From positions 26,908 through 55,595 of the IMG/VR virus record IMGVR_UViG_3300029448_000051: DNA of 28,688 nucleotides; one strand, written 5' to 3'. Position 1 is the first letter of the stretch. Every line of letters begins with the position of its first letter. This DNA is from a virus. Positions 20,445-28,403 of the stretch are shown piece by piece. The notes below the pieces were generated by a model. That model did not search any database. It worked only from the letters and a program-made list of their open reading frames with translations, and was not told the DNA's origin. Position numbers and translations under genes: made by a program.

Positions 20445-21968
20445 ATGTCTGATATATTTAACTTAGAAAACTATTCAGACGTTAATGCGACGAATGGTGT
20501 CACATCTGGTTCCCGACACGGAACTGGACTTGATACTGGTGATCTTCGTAGAAAGTTTAATTTTGGTGATAGAGTATCTGAGCTTAATATAGCTCAAGAT
20601 CCTTTCTTTAGATTTGTTAGTAAGGTAGCTAAGAAATCTACAGATGATCCAAGTTTTAAGTTTACTGAGAAGAGACCTTCGTGGCATAAGCGTTATGCAT
20701 ATGTAGCAGCACACGGTGCAAGTGCACCTGCTGCAGTAACTGATGAGGCAACTGTTGCTTCAGGGTTATTAGATGCTGGAGACACATATTACTTTGGTTT
20801 CATGGGAGATTATTTATCTGCTGGAAATAGAGGAAACGTGTTTGGTCAAGCAACTGGAAAAGTACAAGTAGGAGCTGCTGGAACACAACCTACTTTTTTA
20901 ATTCCAGGTCAATTAATAAAAGTTCCTTACGGTTCTTCAAGTGCTACTTTCAGTGGTGGAAAAATTTCTTCTATTGATGGTTATGTAGTAGCTAAAGTAG
21001 AATCTGTAGACTCTACTTCAGTAAGTGAAATGGTTGTATGTAGAACCACTATTGTAAAAGGTGAATCTGCTGCTATAGAACTTGCTGCTTATCATGGTGC
21101 ATCTGATGCAATTAATGCACAAGATATTCATGCAATGAATATTCATGATGAAATAGAGCCTAAAAGATCTTACGTTGTTGGTTCAGCTTTCGCAGAAGGT
21201 TCTGGTTACCCAGAAACTTGGAAAGATCAGCCATACACAACTGGACAAGGTCAAACACAAATCTGGAAAACTACATGCGCTATGACAAATACTGCAAGAG
21301 CTACGGTTCTTAAGTATGAAGCAAATGAGTGGGCTAGAGTGTGGAAAGAAAAACTAGTTGAGCATAAGTTTGATATTGAGCAATCTTTATTATTCGGCTC
21401 TCAATATTCATCTGGTGGTGTTAATTACACTCAAGGTGCTATAGATTGGGTGTCAACTTATGGAAATAGTTTCTCATTAGCTATTGGTACTAAAACAGCT
21501 GATGATTTCCTAGATGACTTGTCTAACTTGTTAGATCCAAGATACAATAATAGCAAAGCAACTGTATTCTTCTGTTCAACTGAAGTTTATAATTGGTTAC
21601 ATAAATTAGGTGGATACTTCCAAAATAATTTGGAAATTTCAACTAACTTTAGAGCTGATTTAGCTGTAACAGGTAGAAAAAAGGTTCTTGGCTTAGATAC
21701 TACAACTATTTCAACAGTATACGGTGATATGAATGTTGTTAGAAATATTCACTTAGATGGAACTAATGTTTCAATGCTAGGTGTTAATATGAAACATTGT
21801 GCATATAGACCACTTGCTGGAAATGGTTTAAATAGAGATACGTCCGTCTATGTTGGTGTGCAAACACTTGAAAACTCTGGGGTCGACAGAAGAGTAGACA
21901 TGATTTTAACTGAAGCTGGTATGCAGTGGGAGATGCCTGAATCTCATGCTGTGTGGATTAAAGCTTAA
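20445..21968 (+). CDS. Major capsid protein
   Basis: 507 residues, directly after the scaffold and before small decoration-type genes. It shows features common to large HK97-fold capsid proteins: N-terminal arm (DLRRKFNFGDRVSELNIAQDPF), a long helix region (NTARATVLKYEANEWARVW then KEKLVEHKFDIEQS), and a conserved C-terminal strand region (LTEAGMQWEMPESHAVWIK). Asp/Gly/Thr-rich beta segments in residues 80-220 may be an inserted domain. No prohead protease is seen nearby, so the delta domain may be absent. GGAG lies 8 nt before ATG 20445. Confidence 0.85.
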   Translation: MSDIFNLENYSDVNATNGVTSGSRHGTGLDTGDLRRKFNFGDRVSELNIAQDPFFRFVSKVAKKSTDDPSFKFTEKRPSWHKRYAYVAAHGASAPAAVTDEATVASGLLDAGDTYYFGFMGDYLSAGNRGNVFGQATGKVQVGAAGTQPTFLIPGQLIKVPYGSSSATFSGGKISSIDGYVVAKVESVDSTSVSEMVVCRTTIVKGESAAIELAAYHGASDAINAQDIHAMNIHDEIEPKRSYVVGSAFAEGSGYPETWKDQPYTTGQGQTQIWKTTCAMTNTARATVLKYEANEWARVWKEKLVEHKFDIEQSLLFGSQYSSGGVNYTQGAIDWVSTYGNSFSLAIGTKTADDFLDDLSNLLDPRYNNSKATVFFCSTEVYNWLHKLGGYFQNNLEISTNFRADLAVTGRKKVLGLDTTTISTVYGDMNVVRNIHLDGTNVSMLGVNMKHCAYRPLAGNGLNRDTSVYVGVQTLENSGVDRRVDMILTEAGMQWEMPESHAVWIKA

Positions 21969-21983
21969 GAAAGGAGTTAAATT

Positions 21984-22373
21984 ATGGCAAATCCATTATA
22001 TGGACAAAATAAAGCTGATAGTGAATTAGCAAAGGTTGCTGATAAAAGTTCTTACTTAGGATCTATATCTGCAACTGGCACTATCGATAGCAGTCTTGTT
22101 AGATGTATTGAAATAGCTGGTGCTGGCTCTGGAGTTATTGCTGTTACTGGTGTTAAAGGTACTGACTGGAAAGGTCAATTTGTTACTGTAATTGATATGA
22201 GTTCGAGTGGTACAGATGCTCATACAGTTACTATCACAGATGGCACTTGGGACGGTACTAATAATACATTAACTTTTAATGCTCCGAAGGAATTTATTTG
22301 TTTTTATTTTAATAATTCTGGAGTGGGTACTATTGTTGAGAATGTCGGCAGTGTCGCATTGTCATCAGTATAG
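21984..22373 (+). CDS. Probable head decoration protein, 129 aa
   Basis: Small beta-rich, Gly/Ser/Thr-rich protein immediately downstream of the capsid gene, the usual place for a decoration or cement protein. It lacks long helices and ends in alternating hydrophobic strands (GTIVENVGSVALSSV). SD AAGGAG precedes ATG 21984. Function is inferred from position and composition. Confidence 0.5.
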   Translation: MANPLYGQNKADSELAKVADKSSYLGSISATGTIDSSLVRCIEIAGAGSGVIAVTGVKGTDWKGQFVTVIDMSSSGTDAHTVTITDGTWDGTNNTLTFNAPKEFICFYFNNSGVGTIVENVGSVALSSV

Positions 22374-22385
22374 GAGGTTAACTAG

Positions 22386-22922
22386 ATGGCTAATAAATAC
22401 TGGATAGCTAATAATCCTAATAGTCAAGTAACTGATGCTGAGGCACAAAAGATAGAAGAGCTTTCAGCAACTACAGTTAGTTTAGCAGAGTTAAATATGT
22501 TAGATGCTAGTAATACTGAACCAGCTGATGGTCCTATGTCTTTAAGTAGATGGGCTAAAGCTGAGTATGACTTTGCTGTAGACGGTGGTGCTATAAGTGC
22601 AATTGACCTTGGTGTAACTATACCTGATAACGCTATCATTGTTGGTGGTTTTATTGAAGTAGTTACAACATGTACAACTGCAAGCACTGATGCTGGCACA
22701 ATTGCAATATCTGTAGAAGGTGCAAACGATATAGTTACTGCAACTGCTGTTTCAGCAGGTGGTAATATATGGGATGCAGGTATACATGACGTTATACCTG
22801 ATTCTACAGGAAGTACTGCTGTTAAAACTACTGCTGCAAGAGCTGTTACTGCTACTATAGCAAGCCAAGTTGTTGAGTCTGGTAAGTTTAACGTGTGGTT
22901 AGAATACGTTATAGGTGAATAA
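22386..22922 (+). CDS. Probable head-associated structural protein, 178 aa
   Basis: Starts at ATG 22386 with AGGAGG 8 nt upstream. The N-terminal third is helical (AEAQKIEELSATTVSLAELNM); the rest is Ala/Thr/Val-rich beta sheet (IAISVEGANDIVTATAVSAGG). Such beta-rich proteins after the capsid gene are often decoration or fiber-like head proteins. No specific family recognised. Confidence 0.5.
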   Translation: MANKYWIANNPNSQVTDAEAQKIEELSATTVSLAELNMLDASNTEPADGPMSLSRWAKAEYDFAVDGGAISAIDLGVTIPDNAIIVGGFIEVVTTCTTASTDAGTIAISVEGANDIVTATAVSAGGNIWDAGIHDVIPDSTGSTAVKTTAARAVTATIASQVVESGKFNVWLEYVIGE

Positions 22923-22948
22923 TAGCTGGTAAACATTTGGGGGCTGTG

Positions 22949-23024
22949 ACTGCGGAGAGCTTCCCCTCCCTGTAGTCGCAGTTCCTGAATTTAACAATAA
23001 TCTCATTCACGGGAAGTCAATCCC
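22949..23024 (+). promoter_or_regulatory. Hairpins in the gap before the connector gene
   Basis: ACTGCG (22949-22954) pairs with CGCAGT (22977-22982); GGGA (23011-23014) pairs with TCCC (23021-23024) 18 nt before the TTG start of the connector gene. GGAG/CTCC segments between them offer alternative pairing, so the 120-nt gap could switch between folds. No ORF is seen here. Confidence 0.35.
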
Positions 23025-23042
23025 TTAGAGAGGAAGGAAAAA

Positions 23043-24125
23043 TTGGCAACATTTGAAACACAGATAGAAAACTTAACTAAGATTGATATTGGAACATCTG
23101 AACAACCAATGGTTACACAGTGGTTAAGAGATGGAGTAAGAGAAATAGTTAATAGAGTTAGCACTATCAGTCCAGGTGATATGGTTAAATTCACTACAAC
23201 AACTGTATCTAGTTCTAATGATAGTTTAGTTGTAAATGGAAAAATATTATCAGTAATGAGAAATCAATTTATTGCTTCAGATAATAAATTACGTAAAGCT
23301 GATATTATAGATACTTCACAAAGATATAATGCTACAGATAAGGATAGTTTATCTTATAGGTCAGCATATAATCCTGGATATTATATATTAAATGGAACAT
23401 TAAATGTAGTTCCTGACCCATCAACATCAGATTTTATTAGTTTAACTCAAATTGCATATGATCAAGAACTTACATACGCATCAGAAAGTGTGGAACATTT
23501 TCCATATGAATATGAGCATTTAGTACCTTTATATGCATCTATTAAATTAATCTTTAGACAGTTCTCAGTAGTAGAAGAAGAAATGGGAGTATTTAATGCT
23601 CCTGCATTACCAAATGCACCTTCTGTACTTGAAAGCGAAGGGAATTTAAACCAATACATAACTCCTCAATTTACATCTCCTACTTTTAGTCACTTAGATT
23701 TTGTTGATACAAATAACTGGATTTCTGTAGAAGAAGATAGTGAAATGTTAGCAGCAAGAATGAGTGAAATAGATGGTAAAATGAAAGAATTTCAATTAAA
23801 ATTAGAATTAGAAAAAACTAAATTTGAAGAAGCTAATAATAAATTTCAAGCTGACTTACAAATAGAAATAGAAAATATTAGAAGTAAAAACGATAAAGGG
23901 GCTAGAGACATACAGTTATATTCTCAAGAAGTTGCAGAGTATGAACAAGAAGTTGTCAAGGAAGTTCAAAGATTTCAATACGAAGTAATTACAAAGAGTA
24001 CTAAAAAATACGAATGGCTTGGTAGTAGATATTCTGCATTGCTTAAAGATTATAATGATGCTTTTGCTTTAATGGGTAATTTATCAAGTAAACAACAGAG
24101 TTCTAACCAAGGAAAGGGACAATAA
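23043..24125 (+). CDS. Probable head-tail connector/adaptor protein, 360 aa
   Basis: TTG start at 23043 with GGAAGG 5 nt upstream; no better ATG is in frame. Residues about 1-175 resemble phage adaptors: a helix beginning MVTQWLRDGVREIVNRVS, a beta region with ADIIDTSQRYNATDKDSLSYR, NPGYYILNGTLNVVPDPS and the typical HFPYEYEHLVPLYASIKLIF. Residues about 233-355 are a long charged coiled coil (ELEKTKFEEANNKFQADLQI). Adaptors close the portal after packaging and receive the tail. The coiled-coil tail is an extension beyond the usual core. Confidence 0.6.
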   Translation: MATFETQIENLTKIDIGTSEQPMVTQWLRDGVREIVNRVSTISPGDMVKFTTTTVSSSNDSLVVNGKILSVMRNQFIASDNKLRKADIIDTSQRYNATDKDSLSYRSAYNPGYYILNGTLNVVPDPSTSDFISLTQIAYDQELTYASESVEHFPYEYEHLVPLYASIKLIFRQFSVVEEEMGVFNAPALPNAPSVLESEGNLNQYITPQFTSPTFSHLDFVDTNNWISVEEDSEMLAARMSEIDGKMKEFQLKLELEKTKFEEANNKFQADLQIEIENIRSKNDKGARDIQLYSQEVAEYEQEVVKEVQRFQYEVITKSTKKYEWLGSRYSALLKDYNDAFALMGNLSSKQQSSNQGKGQ

Positions 24126-24497
24126 ATGGCAAATGAAGTAAAGATTAGTTTATCTATTACTGCTGAAAAAAATGGCGCTAAATTTACAAGAACCGAATCA
24201 TTTATGGATGATATGACTGGAGATGCGTGGAGTACAGGAGTTAAAGATATTACAGCAGCTGGAGAACAGTTGACTGATTTAGATGTAGGAACATATGGAT
24301 GGATATTTGTTAAAAATCTAAACACTGACAATGCATTATATATAGATATACAAAGTAGTCAAAATACAGCAGACGATAATTTGTGTAGATTATATGGAGG
24401 TGAATCTACTATATTAAAAACTGCAGGTTTAACTCAATTATGGGCAGATTCTAGCTCAGGTACACAATCAGTTGAATATGCAATAATAGAATTATAG
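24126..24497 (+). CDS. Probable minor head or tail protein, 123 aa
   Basis: Starts right after the connector stop (TAA then ATG). Beta-rich, with KISLSITAEKNGAKFTRTES and an Asp/Thr/Gly-rich middle; C terminus QSVEYAIIEL. It looks like a small beta-sandwich virion protein. No family recognised. Confidence 0.5.
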   Translation: MANEVKISLSITAEKNGAKFTRTESFMDDMTGDAWSTGVKDITAAGEQLTDLDVGTYGWIFVKNLNTDNALYIDIQSSQNTADDNLCRLYGGESTILKTAGLTQLWADSSSGTQSVEYAIIEL

Positions 24498-24505
24498 GAG
24501 TTATA

Positions 24506-24787
24506 ATGACTATTAAACAAATAATGGATAGAGCAGGAATATCAGAAACTGGTAGAGGATTAGCTTATATTAAAGATGGGTTAGAAGAAATTAATTTAAT
24601 TTCAGAAACTCATTTAAAAACATCTAGGCATGATATTACAAAGGATAAAAGATTGTATGCTATTCCTAATGAAGCTTTACAAGTAAAAGATGTAAGAGTA
24701 AAGAATCATTTTAATAGTAAAGACGAATATAGAAGTGTACCTAGATTAATACATAATCCTTTAATTAAAGACGCAGACGGAGTATAA
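24506..24787 (+). CDS. N-terminal part of a split connector-type protein, 93 aa
   Basis: Begins TIKQIMDRAGISETGRGLAY and continues IKDGLEEINLISE, typical of gp4-like head-completion proteins in which a bundle of helices is followed by a beta region (RLYAIPNEALQVKDVRVKN). It stops at TAA 24785-24787, and the next ORF continues in the same frame immediately afterwards. The family usually has one longer protein, so this gene and the next may be its halves. SD GGAG precedes ATG 24506. Confidence 0.6.
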   Translation: MTIKQIMDRAGISETGRGLAYIKDGLEEINLISETHLKTSRHDITKDKRLYAIPNEALQVKDVRVKNHFNSKDEYRSVPRLIHNPLIKDADGV

Positions 24788-25471
24788 ATGGCTGAAGCAA
24801 AAGAATACGGATATTATATAGAAGGTAATAAAATAGCAATAGTTCAAAGAGATACTTCATTTGATAACGATGCTAATTCAAGAGATTATGGTCCAGGCTC
24901 TGATAAATTTCAATGGAAATCACCATTAGAAGCTATAGACCAAGGTATAGAATTACAATATTCATATTCTCCAGAATATAAAGAACTAAATTCTGGAAGC
25001 AGAGTTTCTTCACAGCCTGTGTCCTACAAAGGAGCAGGAGCTACTGGTAATGTTAGATTTGACTTAAGCAATGGCATAGATTGGAGTTCATATATAGGTC
25101 AATATATTTTATTATTTAGCGCAGGAAGATGGAATGGAATTCATAAAATAGCTGCTAATTCTACTGTAGATGTAATATATACAGAAACTCCTTATTCAGA
25201 TGCTGATAATACATCTGTTAATTTTGAAAGCGGAATTCAATATTCTACAAATGTATCGTTTATGGAAGATGAATCTTATAATGTAGATTTACCAGTATAC
25301 TTACAAAAAGCTTTAGTATCTTATTTAAAATCAAGATTATTTGAAGATATTGGTAAAATGGATATGAAAGATTATTATTACAAAGAATTTACAAGACAAC
25401 TAGAAAAACATAATAACAGCAAAGTTTCAGGAGTAAGAATGATTATCCCTGGAGCAAATGCAATAAAATAA
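24788..25471 (+). CDS. C-terminal part of a split connector-type protein, 227 aa
   Basis: The ATG at 24788 is the codon directly after the previous TAA and in the same frame; GGAG lies 5 nt upstream, so independent initiation is plausible. It starts AEAKEYGYYIEGNKIAIVQR, which reads like the continuation of a connector protein's beta region, then a Ser/Gly-rich insert and a helical end (YLQKALVSYLKSRLFEDIG then KMDMKDYYYKEFTRQLEK) like a head-completion protein's last helices. Either two subunits or one polypeptide made by stop read-through. Confidence 0.6.
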   Translation: MAEAKEYGYYIEGNKIAIVQRDTSFDNDANSRDYGPGSDKFQWKSPLEAIDQGIELQYSYSPEYKELNSGSRVSSQPVSYKGAGATGNVRFDLSNGIDWSSYIGQYILLFSAGRWNGIHKIAANSTVDVIYTETPYSDADNTSVNFESGIQYSTNVSFMEDESYNVDLPVYLQKALVSYLKSRLFEDIGKMDMKDYYYKEFTRQLEKHNNSKVSGVRMIIPGANAIK

Positions 25472-25483
25472 CAATAACAACGA

Positions 25484-25514
25484 ACCCGTTCACGCACTTG
25501 CCAGTGCTTAGGGT
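25484..25514 (+). promoter_or_regulatory. Leader hairpin before the 119-aa structural gene
   Basis: ACCC (25484-25487) pairs with GGGT (25511-25514) around an inner GCACT-TGCC-AGTGC hairpin (25494-25507). It ends 12 nt before ATG 25527 and sits just upstream of the AGGAGG site. Confidence 0.4.
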
Positions 25515-25526
25515 AGGAGGTAAATA

Positions 25527-25886
25527 ATGGCACATGATATACATAATTTAACAGTTCAAGAAGCACAGAACTTTCAACTAGGACAAGGAAAAAGCGCACA
25601 TTTAGATAGTACTGAAGCTTTTTTTGGATTACCAAATAATGAAGTAGTAATTGCAATACAAGTAATACAAGATTGCACATTTGCAGCTTTAGAAGCAGAA
25701 GACCCATATAAATGTTTTGATACAACATCTACTAACGATGATACGCATGATTCTACTAATGGAGTATATCTTACTGGAGATAAAGTTGGTACATCTACAA
25801 CGTTTGTTGCAGGATTAGTATTGTATGGTAGATGGACTAAAGTTGATTTAAGTACTGGTGTAGTTAATCTTTACATAGGTAAATAA
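25527..25886 (+). CDS. Small virion-type protein, 119 aa
   Basis: ATG 25527 is preceded by AGGAGG. The product is beta-rich (EVVIAIQVIQDCTFAALEAED; later TFVAGLVLYGRWTKVDLST) and resembles small structural proteins placed before host-contact proteins. It overlaps the next start (TAATG). No family recognised. Confidence 0.5.
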   Translation: MAHDIHNLTVQEAQNFQLGQGKSAHLDSTEAFFGLPNNEVVIAIQVIQDCTFAALEAEDPYKCFDTTSTNDDTHDSTNGVYLTGDKVGTSTTFVAGLVLYGRWTKVDLSTGVVNLYIGK

Positions 25887-26821
25887 TGTTAGGCTTAGGA
25901 TTAAAAGTCACAAATTCTGACAGAACAGCATTTGATATGAAAGGATATTTTTTCGATACTTCTACTTACTGGACTCATGATATAGCTGGAAGTTCTACAA
26001 GTTTAGATAGCTTAGCTAATGTTACTGTTTTAATAAATTGCAGCTATGCTGCTGTTAAACCAATATATACTGGATATAATATACCAACTTTACTTCATGC
26101 TATAGCAGACCAAACTAATGATACAGGATTTCAAATATCACCTGAGAATTTATCGAAGCATAATCCTACTTATGGAGCAGGGCAAACAAATAATAAGGTA
26201 ATTATGGCTGATGGAAGTGGAGTGGGGACTACATTGGCAACTAATGCTGAAAAAGTATCTAGATGGGGTTATAATACAAACGGAGATATTAAAAAGCAAG
26301 AAGGATGTCCTCATTTTTGTTATGTAGTAAGATTTAAATCTGGAGCTACTAATGAAATGCAAAGCATGGTTATTTCTAACAATGCCATACAATATACAGA
26401 GGGCAATAACGATGTTGCTGATTTAGGTGAAATATCTGGTAAAACAAATATTCAAATTGGAAACAACAACAATTTCGGAGGTTATAATTCAGCTGCATTT
26501 ACTCAAGGTACAATTTTAATGCATAAAGTAGCTATATGGAATACGGCTTTAGCTGATTCTGATATAATGAAATTAACAGGATTTAATCATACTTCTGTTG
26601 CAACTACTGCTAGAGCTGACCTTGACGGATATTATCATGATGCTGTTAGATTTAAAAATTATTCTGATTTAAGTGTTGATGAACCTGAGCATTTGTGGGA
26701 TTTTAGTAAAAAAACACCTGCTAGTTATTCAAGTGGTACAACTTCTGATACAGGTGGTACAGGAGGTTTGACTATGACTGCAGTAGGGGCTCCTGTTATA
26801 TCTTCTAGGGGAATGAAATAA
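25886..26821 (+). CDS. LamG/concanavalin-like structural protein candidate, 311 aa
   Basis: Coupled to the previous gene by TAATG. The whole protein is beta-rich with Gly/Asn/Ser loops. The stretch FTQGTILMHKVAIWNTALAD followed by SDIMKLTGF is a familiar end of LamG-like domains found in phage tail or receptor-binding proteins, as is the central SMVISNNAIQYTEGN part. Such domains bind glycans or polymers, so an adhesion or decoration role is plausible. No catalytic motif is seen. Recognition is moderate and by pattern only. Confidence 0.5.
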   Translation: MLGLGLKVTNSDRTAFDMKGYFFDTSTYWTHDIAGSSTSLDSLANVTVLINCSYAAVKPIYTGYNIPTLLHAIADQTNDTGFQISPENLSKHNPTYGAGQTNNKVIMADGSGVGTTLATNAEKVSRWGYNTNGDIKKQEGCPHFCYVVRFKSGATNEMQSMVISNNAIQYTEGNNDVADLGEISGKTNIQIGNNNNFGGYNSAAFTQGTILMHKVAIWNTALADSDIMKLTGFNHTSVATTARADLDGYYHDAVRFKNYSDLSVDEPEHLWDFSKKTPASYSSGTTSDTGGTGGLTMTAVGAPVISSRGMK

Positions 26822-27045
26822 TGAAAAAATATTTTATAATAATCCCTAAAAATGAAGTTACGGAAGAAATGAAATCAGAGTTTATTGACTACAGAAACTG
26901 CAACGATAATAATGATACTATGGGTATTATATGCGGTAATCTTTCAGAAATATTTAATAGTTATACCGTATTAAGTAAAGAAGAGTATCACAAATTACTA
27001 GGAGATGAACCTGAAAAATGGGTTCATTCATCAATAAGAAACTAA
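26821..27045 (+). CDS. Small hypothetical protein, 74 aa
   Basis: Starts at ATG 26821 overlapping the preceding stop. A beta strand (KKYFIIIPKNEV) is followed by a mixed acidic region (NDNNDTMGIICGNLSEIFNSY) and a helix (LSKEEYHKLLGDE). Unknown function; the lysis genes follow directly. Confidence 0.55.
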   Translation: MKKYFIIIPKNEVTEEMKSEFIDYRNCNDNNDTMGIICGNLSEIFNSYTVLSKEEYHKLLGDEPEKWVHSSIRN

Positions 27046-27054
27046 AGGAGAGTT

Positions 27055-27213
27055 ATGAAAAACAAGGGGAAAAAGGAAGCCTTAACTAAAGAAGAAAGAT
27101 TAGTTAATTTAAAAAAACAATTAAAAGAATGTGAAATCTTTTATCAAAGGCTACAAGGGGCAATAGAATTACTTGAAGAAATGATAAAGGAAGACAATGA
27201 AAAAACAGATTAG
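27055..27213 (+). CDS. Small coiled-coil protein, 52 aa
   Basis: ATG 27055 is preceded by AAGGAG at 5 nt spacing; the ORF (MKNKGKKEALTKEERLVNLK...) ends at TAG 27211-27213 and overlaps the lysozyme-like gene by 17 nt. It is a charged helix with leucines in heptad spacing. Possibly a lysis accessory or chaperone-like protein; evidence is the SD and operon packing. Confidence 0.5.
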   Translation: MKNKGKKEALTKEERLVNLKKQLKECEIFYQRLQGAIELLEEMIKEDNEKTD

Positions 27214-27643
27214 GGAAATTATTGAATGGAGTCTAAAAGAAATGGATCTCTATTCAGAAGACGCAGTAGACTTAGTCTACAAAACAGGGAATGCTGAAAC
27301 AGGATATAGGCATTTAAAACAAATGGGAGGTGGACCAGCAATTGGGTTCTGGCAAGTAGAACCTGCAACGCTTATTGACATAATAGATAATTACGTGAAA
27401 TATCGTCCTAAGCTCGAAAAACGCCTCAAATCGCTAGGTTTTGATAAAAGGGATATGCAAGTAAGGGTAATGAGTAGTATTGCTTTACAAGCAGCGTTTT
27501 GTCGCTTAAAATATAGAAGAGACAAATATCCACTACCAAAAGCTAATGATTTAAAAGCACAAGCTGAATGTTGGAAACGAGTATATAATACTCACCTTGG
27601 AAAAGGAACTATTAAACATTTTATGGAGGCTAACGATGAATAA
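27197..27643 (+). CDS. Lysozyme-like peptidoglycan hydrolase candidate, 148 aa
   Basis: Residues about 29-57 read KTGNAETGYRHLKQMGGGPA then IGFWQVEPAT. A Glu followed by Thr-Gly (E34) and a downstream G-F-W-Q fit the lysozyme-like fold of transglycosylases and endolysins, where the Glu is catalytic. The rest is helical, as in that fold. It stands next to a holin-like gene, supporting a lysis role; a virion-associated hydrolase is the alternative. No signal peptide is seen. ATG 27197 has AAGGA 5 nt upstream. Confidence 0.6.
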   Translation: MKKQIREIIEWSLKEMDLYSEDAVDLVYKTGNAETGYRHLKQMGGGPAIGFWQVEPATLIDIIDNYVKYRPKLEKRLKSLGFDKRDMQVRVMSSIALQAAFCRLKYRRDKYPLPKANDLKAQAECWKRVYNTHLGKGTIKHFMEANDE

Positions 27644-28403
27644 GATTGTAAAAACAGCAATAGTAACACCAGACAAACACTTTCCGTTGCATGATCAAAA
27701 AGCTATGAATATAGTATGTCAAGCAATAGAAATAGTAAAACCTGATACTTATATTGACTTGGGTGATACTGGTGAATGGGAATACTTTAGTACTCATTAC
27801 TGGAAAGGACGTTCTGCTAAACCAATGGAAGATTTAATTCCTTTGCTTGATAAAGATGTCGAGGCAGTTAATAAAGGAATGGATCAAATTGATAAGGTTT
27901 TAGATAAAGTCGATTGCAAAGAAAGACATTTTGTTCAAGGCAATCATGAAGTATGGTTAGATAAATTTGTTACTAGGTATCCTTACTTAGATAGATATAT
28001 GACATACAATGCTTTAAATTTAAAAGAAAGAGGGTATGATTATCATCCATACAATAGGCAGCAAGGGTTAAAAATAGGAAAACTTAATTTTACTCACGGA
28101 AAGTTTACTTCTAAATATCATTCTTTTAAACATTTAGATGTCTATGGTGAAAGTATTATGTATGGACATACACACGATTTGCAAAGACATACTAAAACTC
28201 ATCGAGGTGGTACAATAAGTGCTTGGAGTTTAGGATGCTTAAAAGATATAGAAGCAGATGAAGATTGGTTAAGAGGTAGTTTAACTAACTGGAATCACGG
28301 ATTTGCTATTGTAGATTTTTTTAAAAATGGCAATTTCAATGTGCAGGTTGTTGAAATAATAAAAGGAAAGACAACATTATGGGGGAAATTAATTGAGGGT
28401 TAA
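27636..28403 (+). CDS. Calcineurin-like metallophosphoesterase, 255 aa
   Basis: I choose ATG 27636 with GGAGG 6 nt upstream over an ATG at 27597. All metal motifs are present: D13-K-H15, G43-D44, G102-NHE105, H154-G and G177-H-T-H180. The family hydrolyses phosphomono- or phosphodiesters, including nucleic acid ends, nucleotides and protein phosphates; the substrate here is unknown. Phage relatives are widespread. It overlaps the lysozyme-like gene by 8 nt and the holin-like gene by 1 nt, so it is translated with the lysis cassette. Confidence 0.85.
   Translation: MNKIVKTAIVTPDKHFPLHDQKAMNIVCQAIEIVKPDTYIDLGDTGEWEYFSTHYWKGRSAKPMEDLIPLLDKDVEAVNKGMDQIDKVLDKVDCKERHFVQGNHEVWLDKFVTRYPYLDRYMTYNALNLKERGYDYHPYNRQQGLKIGKLNFTHGKFTSKYHSFKHLDVYGESIMYGHTHDLQRHTKTHRGGTISAWSLGCLKDIEADEDWLRGSLTNWNHGFAIVDFFKNGNFNVQVVEIIKGKTTLWGKLIEG

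Noticed and set aside
22424-22936. 170-aa minus-strand ORF opposite the 178-aa structural gene
   Set aside because: Ala/Thr/Val-rich codons on the plus strand give an open reverse frame; no SD and opposite to the late operon.
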